Origin: an uncultured Clostridium sp.
Lineage (GTDB): Bacteria > Bacillota > Clostridia > Lachnospirales > Lachnospiraceae
Reading direction: 5' to 3'
NCBI GenBank assembly: GCA_902496665.1
Contig: CABVBU010000041.1
Coordinates: 1 to 23,115 of the forward strand
DNA: 23,115 nt
The position numbers and the translations under genes were made by a program. Numbering within the stretch: the stretch's first letter is position 1; each line of letters opens with the position of its first letter. The notes beneath the pieces were generated by a model. The model was not told the DNA's origin, did not search any database, and saw only the letters and a list, made by a program, of their open reading frames with translations. Below, one piece after another: positions 7,301 through 13,883 of this stretch.

Positions 7301-8659
7301 ATGAATCAAACTCAGAAAAAACAGCAGTCCATGGACATGACCTCAGGGTCCATCACAAAGCTCCTGATCATGTTCGCGGTTCCTCTCGTGATCGGAAACC
7401 TTTTTCAACAGCTATACAACACTGTGGACAGTCTCATTGTTGGAAACTTTGTCGGCTCCCATGCTCTCGCCGCCGTTGGTTCCACCACCAGCATCATCAA
7501 CATGATCGTCATGTTCTTTACCGGTACCTCTGTTGGTGCCGGCGTCGTCATCAGCCGCTACTATGGGGCCCACGACGACGAAAAGCTTCACATTGCCGTG
7601 GAGACCACGATGGCAGTGACCTTCATCTGTGGGATCATTTTTACAGGTCTTGGAATCTTTGTTGCCCCCTATATGTTAAAATTTATGTCCACGCCGGATG
7701 ATGTCCTGCCGTCCGCCTCCGTATACTTAAAGATCTATTTTTCCGGCGTTTTCGGTCTGCTTGTATACAACATGGGAAGTGCTATCCTGCGTGCCGTTGG
7801 CGATACGAAGCGGCCGCTGTACTTTCTCTGTCTCTCCAGCGTCATAAATATCGGTCTTGACCTTCTTTTTGTAGTTGGATTCGGCATGGCGATCGAGGGC
7901 GTTGCATACGCGACGATCATCTCCCAGTTTATTTCCGCGGTGCTCGTGCTCATCGTTCTCACCAAAAGCGCGGAAAATTACCGCCTGACCTGGAAGGACC
8001 TGCGGATCGACAAAAAAATCTTCCGGCAGATCCTCATGATCGGACTTCCGACAGGATTTCAGCAGTCACTGACATCATTTTCCAACGTGTATGTCCAGTC
8101 CTACATCAACACCTTCGGATCCAGCTGTATGGCCGGATGGAGCAGCTACTCAAAGATTGACCAGTTTGTCTTTCTTCCGATGCAGAGTATCGGACAGGCA
8201 TCCACGACCTTTATGAGTCAGAACCTGGGAGCAGGAAATCTGCCCCGCGCGAAAAAAGGAACCGGTGTAGCGCTCCGGCTGGCACTCCTCATTACATTCG
8301 CCAGCGCTGGGATCCTTTTCCTCTTTGCACCGCGGCTCGTCGCAGTCTTCAACCAGGAGCCTGACGTTGTCCGGTACGGAACCATGTTTCTCCGGATGAA
8401 CGTGTTCATGCTGGCATTCTGCTGCCCGAACCAGGTCGTTGCGGGCGCGATGCGCGGAGCTGGAGATTCCAGGACACCAATGCTGATCATGCTGTTCTCC
8501 TTTGTCCTGTTCCGCCAGATCTATCTCTATATCGCAACCTCGATCTGCAATACAGCCTCAGTTGTCGGATTCGGATATCCAGTGGGCTGGATCGTAGCTT
8601 CGGTTCTCGTAGAGCTCTACTATATGTCCGGAAAATGGGAGAAAAAGATCAATATGTAA
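7301..8659 (+). CDS. MATE-family multidrug/Na+ or H+ antiporter
   Basis: A 452-residue inner-membrane exporter of the usual MATE length with 12 predicted membrane segments in two six-helix halves. Typical features are the N-terminal IGNLFQQLYNTVDSLIVGNFVG, and the repeated loop motifs LRAVGDTKRP in the first half and GAMRGAGDSRTPM in the second. MATE proteins expel cationic drugs, dyes or metabolites using Na+ or H+ gradients; the substrate here is unknown. The ATG has GGGAG nearby. It is the only plus-strand gene between lepA and rpsT and interrupts a gene order conserved in Bacillus. It ends 16 nt from the convergent spoIIP stop with no terminator visible. Confidence 0.93.
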   Translation: MNQTQKKQQSMDMTSGSITKLLIMFAVPLVIGNLFQQLYNTVDSLIVGNFVGSHALAAVGSTTSIINMIVMFFTGTSVGAGVVISRYYGAHDDEKLHIAVETTMAVTFICGIIFTGLGIFVAPYMLKFMSTPDDVLPSASVYLKIYFSGVFGLLVYNMGSAILRAVGDTKRPLYFLCLSSVINIGLDLLFVVGFGMAIEGVAYATIISQFISAVLVLIVLTKSAENYRLTWKDLRIDKKIFRQILMIGLPTGFQQSLTSFSNVYVQSYINTFGSSCMAGWSSYSKIDQFVFLPMQSIGQASTTFMSQNLGAGNLPRAKKGTGVALRLALLITFASAGILFLFAPRLVAVFNQEPDVVRYGTMFLRMNVFMLAFCCPNQVVAGAMRGAGDSRTPMLIMLFSFVLFRQIYLYIATSICNTASVVGFGYPVGWIVASVLVELYYMSGKWEKKINM

Positions 8660-8675
8660 CAGTATTATTTTCCAT

Positions 8676-10028
8676 CTATTCTCCTGTCAGTACCTGATCC
8701 AGAAGATCCGACAACGGCACCATCGCCGCTTTCGCCTCCGCATACGTGTTTGTCTGGGCGCCCACCTCGATGAGGGCGGAACGCGCCCGGACATGCTCGT
8801 TATAGCGGAGGCCTTTTAAATAGATCTTTCGCGTAAGTCCCGGATATTTTCCTGCAGCCAGAAGCTGCATCTGGAAGCTGAACGCCAGGTTTTCCTTGAG
8901 ATTTGGGTTCGGAAGATACTCGATGGGACCGTCTGGGCTCATGGATGTCCCGTTGAAGAACATGATCTTCGCGGTCTCCGTCCCGTCGATCTCCGTCACA
9001 AGTCTCGTCCCATCCGAGACGCCGTCCCGGTGGACATCCAAGACCACCTCGATAGACGGATATTTCTGCAGGAGGCCAGAGATCCCGTCGAGGGCATAGG
9101 TGTACGCCGCACTGCGGTCCAGCTTTCCGTTCCGGTAATCGTAGACGCTCTCATCATGGTACACGTTGTACCCCTTTTCCCTGAGAAGCTTCGCCAGGTA
9201 CTCTCCGAGGTGGATCACGTCCGCCTCCGGATTTTCCGGGTAGTCGGCGTAGGTCTCCTGGGAGTGGGTGTGGTAGATCAGGATCTGGGGGACGTTGGCG
9301 TTTTTTTCGATGGAAAGGTCCGCAGCGAGGAAATTCTCCGCCCGCATCAGGTCCCGGCCCGCCGTTGTTGTGGGGTGGACGTTATAGAATTTTTTCATCA
9401 GATAGTCGTAATCGTTGAGTTTTTCTAAAATGATGCCGGAATTTCCGGTGTTGAAGGTTCCTGCTGCGAACAGGCCTGCGATTGTCGTCTTTTCATTCTG
9501 GGATGATCCGTTTTCTCCAGTTCCGCTTTTTCCCGCATTCCCCCACACTTCTGAACTTTCTGTTTTGGCTCTGTCTTGTGCATTTTCATCCGCATTTCCG
9601 CTTCCCCATGCATTCTTCCCACAATCATCTCCATAAACTTCCTGATTTTGTTCCCTGTCTGCGATCCATTCTGCCCGCAGCACCTCATTCTCATTCTCGA
9701 TCCCAAATATCTCCTCATACTCCTTTGTCCGCCTGCTGCCATTTTTTCTGCTCTCCAGATAAAAAGCCGTACCCTCATCCTCCTTCCACGCCGGAAGAAA
9801 TCCCCGCACCACATCATCCGCGATCCGCACCGCGTAATTTTCATAGAAATCCTTCCATGCGCCCGCACACAACCCACGTCCGAAATACAGCGCCGCCACG
9901 CAGATCACCGCCAACACGATCCACCACCCGACATACTGGATCATCCCGATGATATTTCCGATCATCTGCACAACAAACAGGCGGTCCGCCTGAAGCATCC
10001 GCTTAAAATAGTACCATCTCCGCCTCAT
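8676..10028 (-). CDS. spoIIP: SpoIIP, stage II sporulation peptidoglycan hydrolase
   Basis: A 450-residue protein with one membrane anchor (about 30-52) and an extracytoplasmic SpoIIP domain (about 195-450). SpoIIP acts with SpoIID and SpoIIM to digest septal peptidoglycan during forespore engulfment, as amidase and endopeptidase. Conserved catalytic/metal elements are seen: YHTHSQE (His253, His255, Glu258), DVHRDG (331-336) and LIEVGAQTN near the end. Between anchor and domain is a hydrophilic, Asn/Gly/Glu-rich linker (about 121-180) that makes this protein longer than some relatives. A GGCGG-type Shine-Dalgarno precedes the ATG. It follows gpr in the same direction, as in Bacillus; in that genus it is made under sigma-E/F-type control. 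Confidence 0.95.
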   Translation of the reverse strand: MRRRWYYFKRMLQADRLFVVQMIGNIIGMIQYVGWWIVLAVICVAALYFGRGLCAGAWKDFYENYAVRIADDVVRGFLPAWKEDEGTAFYLESRKNGSRRTKEYEEIFGIENENEVLRAEWIADREQNQEVYGDDCGKNAWGSGNADENAQDRAKTESSEVWGNAGKSGTGENGSSQNEKTTIAGLFAAGTFNTGNSGIILEKLNDYDYLMKKFYNVHPTTTAGRDLMRAENFLAADLSIEKNANVPQILIYHTHSQETYADYPENPEADVIHLGEYLAKLLREKGYNVYHDESVYDYRNGKLDRSAAYTYALDGISGLLQKYPSIEVVLDVHRDGVSDGTRLVTEIDGTETAKIMFFNGTSMSPDGPIEYLPNPNLKENLAFSFQMQLLAAGKYPGLTRKIYLKGLRYNEHVRARSALIEVGAQTNTYAEAKAAMVPLSDLLDQVLTGE

Positions 10029-10060
10029 ATCTGCCGCCTGATTCGCCGCTTCTTTACAGT

Positions 10061-10183
10061 TTATGTGAATATACGATTATTCAGTACCTGCGCAACCATA
10101 CTGCCGCCGCAAAATCCGAACCATATCAGCCCAGGCACCAACAGCCATTTTCGAATAAAAAATGCAGAGTTTTTCACATACAT
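10061..10183 (-). CDS. Small membrane protein candidate between gpr and spoIIP (40 aa)
   Basis: An open frame of 40 codons starts 9 nt after the gpr stop and fills most of the 164-nt gap before spoIIP. The predicted peptide begins MYVKNSAFFIRK (basic), followed by a hydrophobic stretch WLLVPGLIWFGFCGG and SMVAQVL, then a polar tail: one membrane span with the positive side in. No clear Shine-Dalgarno precedes the ATG; translation would depend on coupling to gpr. An open frame of this length can arise by chance, so the hydrophobic pattern and the exact fit in the gap are the only support. No family recognised. Confidence 0.4.
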   Translation of the reverse strand: MYVKNSAFFIRKWLLVPGLIWFGFCGGSMVAQVLNNRIFT

Positions 10184-10192
10184 CACGCAAAT

Positions 10193-11254
10193 CTATGCAG
10201 TTCTGAACAATGCTTCATGGATCGCCTCCGAGATCGTAAAGCTCAGGAAATCCACCCGCTCATCAATATCATGGGGCGTCACATACATGGGACCGAGGTC
10301 CGGCTTTAAGAGTTCCTTAACAAGCTCATAAGATTCTTCTACCCGAAGAATTTCCAGCTCCTTCTCTCTGGATTTTCTTTTCTTTTCACCATTTCGATCC
10401 CTGTCTGAGTCCTCTGCTTCCATTACCTCATCATCTTTTTCCAAAACATCACACCCTATCTTCTCCCTCAACACCTCCGTCATCGCCCCAACCGTATCAT
10501 ACACGATCGCCGCCGCCCCGACGACCATCGGGATCCCGATCGCAAACACAGGAATCCCCAGTGTCTCCTCCGTCAGCCCGCTCCGGTGATTTCCGACCCC
10601 GGATCCCGGCTGGATTCCCGTATCGGATAGCTGCACCGTGACCCCCAGTCTCCCGGCACTTCTCGCCGCCAATGCATCCACAACGATCACTGCGTCCGGC
10701 TCCGTCTCCTGCACAATGCCTTTCACGATCTCCGCCGTCTCCATCCCCGTCTGCGCCATGACCCCCGGCGTGATCCCGCTTAAGACCGGATACCCGTGCT
10801 TCCTGCAAAAATCCGTCCCATACTCCAGCTCCAGATGCCTCGTCGCCTGAAGATGCTCCAAAACCTTCGGTCCCAAAGCATCCGGCGTCGCCTCCGGATT
10901 TCCCAGGCCAACGACCAGAGTTCTCACCGGCCGCCCCATCTTCTCCGTCTCAAGCCCATGCTCCTCAAACATCCCCCGCAAAAGCCCCGCCAACTCCTCC
11001 GAGACCTTCCTGTGATAATCATCATCCTTCTTCGCCAGCGAAGCCGCCTCCACCGTCAGATACATCCCCACCGGCTTTCCAAGCGCCTTCTCTCCCCGCT
11101 CATCACACACCGCGACCTCCGTCACCCGGATCCCAGCCTCCTCCTTCTCCCACTCCCGCACCCGGATCCCCGGAATCTCACTCCCCTGTACCTTCTCCCT
11201 CTCCTCCAGCGCCAGATCCGTCCTCACCGTAAACTCCACATCCGCCTGTCTCAT
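10193..11254 (-). CDS. gpr: GPR, germination protease for small acid-soluble spore proteins
   Basis: A 353-residue spore protease that degrades SASPs at the start of germination. It begins with a short pro-sequence followed by VRTDLALEE, the family's N-terminal hallmark. The aspartates of the atypical acid protease site are in GNPEATPDALG (Asp125) and VIVVDALAARS (Asp193), matching Asp127 and Asp193 of the Bacillus megaterium enzyme. The start at 11254 is chosen because GGAGGC lies 6 nt upstream; the longer frame begins with TTG and has no comparable site. A very charged stretch (about residues 273-299, Asp/Glu then Lys/Arg) near the C-terminus looks like a surface insertion. The ATG overlaps the stop of a 26-codon ORF. 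Confidence 0.96.
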   Translation of the reverse strand: MRQADVEFTVRTDLALEEREKVQGSEIPGIRVREWEKEEAGIRVTEVAVCDERGEKALGKPVGMYLTVEAASLAKKDDDYHRKVSEELAGLLRGMFEEHGLETEKMGRPVRTLVVGLGNPEATPDALGPKVLEHLQATRHLELEYGTDFCRKHGYPVLSGITPGVMAQTGMETAEIVKGIVQETEPDAVIVVDALAARSAGRLGVTVQLSDTGIQPGSGVGNHRSGLTEETLGIPVFAIGIPMVVGAAAIVYDTVGAMTEVLREKIGCDVLEKDDEVMEAEDSDRDRNGEKKRKSREKELEILRVEESYELVKELLKPDLGPMYVTPHDIDERVDFLSFTISEAIHEALFRTA

Positions 11255-11331
11255 AAACACGCCTCCTGTATCAACTTCCAAAACATCTCCTCTGGATCAT
11301 TCCCTGCTTGTAACTGATTCATTACTTTCAT
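11251..11331 (-). CDS. 26-codon ORF translationally coupled to gpr
   Basis: A short frame encodes MKVMNQLQAGNDPEEMFW followed by KLIQEACL. AAGGAG lies 7 nt before the ATG, a near-ideal Shine-Dalgarno, and the TGA stop overlaps the gpr start (ATGA). The gpr ribosome binding site lies inside this frame. The peptide is hydrophilic and amphipathic and matches nothing I recognise. It may be a leader peptide that sets gpr translation, or a small sporulation protein. It lies just after a candidate sigma-G promoter. The strong initiation signal and stop-start overlap make translation likely; function is unknown. Confidence 0.55.
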   Translation of the reverse strand: MKVMNQLQAGNDPEEMFWKLIQEACL

Positions 11332-11365
11332 AGTTACTCTCCTTATTTTTTCTCGCAAAAAAGCA

Positions 11366-11395
11366 ATTTATGTATTGACATACCGGGAAATATTC
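11366..11395 (-). promoter_or_regulatory. Candidate forespore (sigma-G-like) promoter of gpr
   Basis: On the minus strand: GAATA (11391-11395), an 18-nt spacer, CATAAAT (11366-11372). This resembles the Bacillus sigma-G pattern (-35 GMATR, -10 CATNMTA) with a perfect -35 and five of seven -10 bases. The predicted start is about 28 nt before the 26-codon ORF. gpr is a known forespore gene in Bacillus. It overlaps the rpsT promoter on the other strand. Confidence 0.45.
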
Positions 11396-11403
11396 GCTAA
11401 AAT
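11375..11403 (+). promoter_or_regulatory. rpsT promoter (sigma-A)
   Basis: TTGACA (11375-11380), a 17-nt spacer and TAAAAT (11398-11403): one base from the full consensus, as expected for a ribosomal protein gene. Transcription would start near 11410, leaving about 86 nt before the TTG start codon. Confidence 0.85.
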
Positions 11404-11495
11404 ACAATAGTATGTTTACATTGAACTGTCCGTGTCCAGGCTTTGATGCAAAACAAACAGAGATAATTTTTTAAAATAATATGGAGGTGTACAGA

Positions 11496-11759
11496 TTGGC
11501 TAACATCAAATCTGCAAAGAAAAGAATCGTAGTAGCAGAGACAAGAGCTGCTAGAAACAAAGCAATCAGATCCAAAGTGAAAACTTTCGTTAAGAAGGTA
11601 GAGGCTGCAATTACTGCTGGTGACAAGGCTGCTGCACAGGCTGCACTTCTTGCTGCTACAAGCGAAATCGATAAGGCTACTTCCAAGGGCGTATATCACA
11701 AGAATACCGCTTCCAGAAAAGTATCCCGTTTGGCTAAAGCTGTAAGCGCAATGGCTTAA
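11496..11759 (+). CDS. rpsT: 30S ribosomal protein S20
   Basis: An 87-residue basic protein of the three-helix S20 family, beginning (M)ANIKSAKKRI and rich in Lys and Ala; it binds 16S rRNA early in 30S assembly. The start is a TTG at 11496: GGAGGT lies 7-8 nt upstream, and the nearby ATG at 11481 overlaps this Shine-Dalgarno and would add five residues foreign to the family. E. coli rpsT also uses UUG, tied to its autoregulation, so the weak start may be functional here too. Strong promoter upstream, strong terminator downstream: a monocistronic unit. It lies between holA and gpr as in Bacillus, but on the strand opposite to both. Confidence 0.97.
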   Translation: MANIKSAKKRIVVAETRAARNKAIRSKVKTFVKKVEAAITAGDKAAAQAALLAATSEIDKATSKGVYHKNTASRKVSRLAKAVSAMA

Positions 11760-11791
11760 TTTATCATCGAACTGGATTATTACGCATAAAT

Positions 11792-11842
11792 AAAAAAGAA
11801 CCGCTGTTTCCGAGGTGTGTCAGAAACAGCGGTTCTTTTTTT
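11792..11842. terminator. Bidirectional terminator shared by rpsT and holA
   Basis: A 19-bp perfect stem (AAAAAAGAACCGCTGTTTC at 11792-11810 with its complement at 11823-11841) and a 12-nt loop, with A/T runs giving a T-tract in both directions. It lies 32 nt after rpsT and also past the 3' side of holA, so it can end both convergent transcripts. Confidence 0.93.
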
Positions 11843-11883
11843 ATCTCAGCACCGATCAATGTACCCAGCTCCATCCACCCCCA

Positions 11884-11998
11884 GCGCAGACCTGACTTCG
11901 GACCCGGGTGCCTGATTGCGGGGGCTCTGGCTTCCTCTTGGCTCGCAGGAACCGCCCCCGAAATCCACCAGCATCCGGGTCCGAAGCCAGGCCTGCGC
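11884..11998 (-). repeat. 115-nt rod-like inverted repeat downstream of holA
   Basis: Outer arms of 28 nt (11884-11911 and 11971-11998) pair almost completely; as minus-strand RNA they give 25 Watson-Crick pairs, two G-U pairs and one A-C mismatch. Inside are a GATT/AATC pairing, a CGGGGGC/GCCCCCG stem and a terminal TTCCT/AGGAA hairpin with a 10-nt loop, so the whole forms one long rod. It starts 25 nt after the holA stop and would lie in the holA 3' untranslated region before the shared terminator. No protein frame is convincing. It could be a non-coding RNA, an mRNA-stabilising element, or a small palindromic mobile element of ERIC/MITE type; no flanking target duplication is obvious. Confidence 0.7.
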
Positions 11999-12023
11999 GT
12001 CCTTTTGCCAAGTTGATCCAACC

Positions 12024-13001
12024 TTACTTATACTTCTTCGAAATCAGCAACTCCACCGCCAACCGATCCGAAAGCCTTCCCGTCTTAACCGATTCTTCAG
12101 CATCCACACAAAACTCCACAAAAGAAAGAATCTGCTCCCTCGTAAACGCCCGGGCCTGCGCCATCAGCTTCCCCACCACAAACGGCGGCACCTTCACCCT
12201 GGACGCTATCTCACTCTTCTGCGCCCCCTTCCCCGCCAATTCCTTCACCTGCAGAAGCTGGTTAAACTGCTTCGCGATCAAAAACAGGATCCGCATCGGC
12301 GGCTCCTTCAGGGTCAGAAGGTCCTCATAGAGATCCATCGCCTTCCTCGTATTCCCCGCCACGATCGCCGTCACCATCTCAAAGATCCGGTTTGTCACAT
12401 GGACCGTTCCGACCGCCTCCACGTCCTCCTTCGTGATCACCTCGCGCCCCATGGTATAGCAGATCAGCTTCTCCAGCTCCATCCTGATATTCTCCATGTC
12501 ATCCCCTGTCCGCTCCATAAAATACTCCATGACCTGGCGCGTGATCTTCTTCCCGTCCTTCGAAAGGATCCCCGCGGCCCAGCGCATCAGCTGGTCCGCG
12601 TCCTGCTTTTTTAATTCCGCTGAATACCCGTTGTCCTTCACCTTCTTGTAGAGCTTATTCCTCTTGTCGACCTCACTCTCCACAAACACCATACATGTAG
12701 ACTCCGGGATCTCCGGGATATAATTCACAAGCTCCTCCGGCGCACTGCTCTTAAAAAATCCGCTGCCATCGATCAGCACAAGTCTCCGCTCAGCAAAAAA
12801 AGGCATGGTGTCCGCGAGACTAATAATCTCTTTCACATCCGGCCCCTTGCCCTCAAAATAATTATAATTCATCGTGTCATCCCCGGCGATCGCCTCCCGG
12901 AGACGCTTTTTATAACTGTTCACAAGAAACGGCTCATCGCCAAACAGTAAATAGACTCTCTTAAATGTCTTATCCTTAATATCCTGGTTTAATGTCTGCA
13001 T
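12024..13001 (-). CDS. holA: DNA polymerase III subunit delta
   Basis: A 325-residue clamp-loader subunit that opens the beta sliding clamp for the replicative polymerase. The N-terminus has the characteristic VYLLFGDEPFLVNSYKKRL (about residues 16-34). It is followed by the AAA+-like fold without a Walker A motif, normal for delta, including MPFFAERRLVLID and the helix-rich C-terminal collar domain (MRILFLIAKQFNQLLQ). GGAGGC lies 6 nt before the ATG and a strong promoter is just upstream, so it is probably monocistronic. In Bacillus it follows comEC closely; here a five-gene operon separates the two. Confidence 0.95.
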   Translation of the reverse strand: MQTLNQDIKDKTFKRVYLLFGDEPFLVNSYKKRLREAIAGDDTMNYNYFEGKGPDVKEIISLADTMPFFAERRLVLIDGSGFFKSSAPEELVNYIPEIPESTCMVFVESEVDKRNKLYKKVKDNGYSAELKKQDADQLMRWAAGILSKDGKKITRQVMEYFMERTGDDMENIRMELEKLICYTMGREVITKEDVEAVGTVHVTNRIFEMVTAIVAGNTRKAMDLYEDLLTLKEPPMRILFLIAKQFNQLLQVKELAGKGAQKSEIASRVKVPPFVVGKLMAQARAFTREQILSFVEFCVDAEESVKTGRLSDRLAVELLISKKYK

Positions 13002-13049
13002 AGCCGCCTCCGTGAACTGTCATATTGGTATCATTTTGAAACTTTTCTA

Positions 13050-13078
13050 ATTTTATCAAATATACGAACACTGGTCAA
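13050..13078 (-). promoter_or_regulatory. holA promoter (sigma-A)
   Basis: Minus strand: TTGACC (13073-13078), a 17-nt spacer, TAAAAT (13050-13055). The predicted start near 13043 leaves a leader of about 42 nt before holA. It lies just beyond the terminator of the upstream operon. Confidence 0.8.
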
Positions 13079-13109
13079 GCTGCGCCTTATGCATGCCAGC
13101 AAACACCAG

Positions 13110-13140
13110 AAAAAACGACCATATCTCAACAATATGATCG
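13110..13140 (-). terminator. Terminator of the transporter/PHP operon
   Basis: Minus-strand stem CGATCATAT / ATATGGTCG (nine pairs, one G-U) with a 7-nt loop, followed directly by six Ts (13110-13115). It lies 22 nt past the PHP gene stop. Confidence 0.88.
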
Positions 13141-13162
13141 TCCCGGTACTATCTCAATATTC

Positions 13163-13882
13163 TCAGCGCTTTCTCAGCACATACCCCAGCCTGTCCACAT
13201 CAAAGTTGATCACCTGCTCCGCCGGAAAATCAATTTCTCTTAACAGCGCCATGGAATCCTCAAAATGCCCGATCTCATAACAGATATGGCTGTCCGTGCC
13301 CATGAGCACCATAGTGTGATACTTTCTGCACGCCTCCAGCACCTTCCTGATATTCTTCGGCCCGTTGATCCTCGTTGACAGCGGATTCAATGACCCGTTA
13401 TTGAGCTCAACAGCTGTGTGGTTCTCCGCCGCAGCCGCCGCCACCTCATCCGGGTCGATGGGATACCGGTCATCATCCGGATGCCCAATCACCGTCACAT
13501 TGGGATTCTCCGCCGCTCCAACAAGCGCCGCCGTATTCTTCACGATCCCAAGATTCGCAATACACGGTGTATGAAGACTCGCAATAATGTAGTCCATCTT
13601 CGAGAGGATCGGCTCCTCTACATCAATGGAACCGTGCTCATCAAAAATATTCGCCTCGATCCCATTCACCAGGCGGACACCGTCCACCTCCTTCGGAATC
13701 ACCTTAAAATTCTGGAAATAGATGAGCGGTGCTGTTCCCGGCATCATCCGCGCATGCTCACTGGTTCCAAGAACCTTAAGCCCCATCTTCTTCGCCTCTT
13801 CCAGATTCTCCTTAAGCGTACTGTACGCATGTCCACTGGCCAGGGTATGCGTGTGCAGATCCATAAGCGGTCTCATTTCCAT
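13163..13882 (-). CDS. PHP-family phosphoesterase (YcdX-like)
   Basis: A 239-residue metal-dependent phosphoesterase. All nine ligands of the trinuclear metal site known from E. coli YcdX can be placed: His10 and His12 (MDLHTHT), His18, His43 (SEHA), Glu76 (GIEANIF), His104 (SLHTP), His134 (GHPDDDR), Asp197 and His199 (GTDSH); the first seven keep YcdX spacing exactly, offset by three. The PHP fold is a distorted TIM barrel. It is the last gene of the operon, one base after the ATPase stop, with AGGAT before its ATG, so it is co-expressed with the importer. It probably removes phosphate from, or opens a phosphodiester in, the imported compound; the substrate is not known. Confidence 0.9.
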   Translation of the reverse strand: MEMRPLMDLHTHTLASGHAYSTLKENLEEAKKMGLKVLGTSEHARMMPGTAPLIYFQNFKVIPKEVDGVRLVNGIEANIFDEHGSIDVEEPILSKMDYIIASLHTPCIANLGIVKNTAALVGAAENPNVTVIGHPDDDRYPIDPDEVAAAAAENHTAVELNNGSLNPLSTRINGPKNIRKVLEACRKYHTMVLMGTDSHICYEIGHFEDSMALLREIDFPAEQVINFDVDRLGYVLRKR

Positions 13883-13883
13883 A

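Noticed and set aside
7159..7701. Plus-strand frame of 180 codons overlapping the MATE leader and gene start
   Set aside because: Starts with TTG without Shine-Dalgarno; most of it is the MATE gene in a wrong frame with His/Arg/Cys-rich sequence.
9482..9952. Long plus-strand frame of 156 codons inside spoIIP
   Set aside because: Antisense to a clear SpoIIP, Pro/His/Ser-rich composition typical of shadow translation, no ribosome binding site or family motif.
10029..10080. Sigma-E-like -10 (CATAAACT) before spoIIP
   Set aside because: Seven of eight -10 bases match, but no matching -35 lies at the right spacing, so I did not list it as a promoter.
10796..11317. Plus-strand frame of 173 codons opposite gpr
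   Set aside because: Leu/Arg/Pro/His-rich shadow of the gpr coding strand; no start signal.
11764..12021. Minus-strand frame of 85 codons over the rod hairpin and terminator
   Set aside because: It runs through both a perfect terminator and a long inverted repeat, begins with TTG and has no binding site; better explained by the structures.
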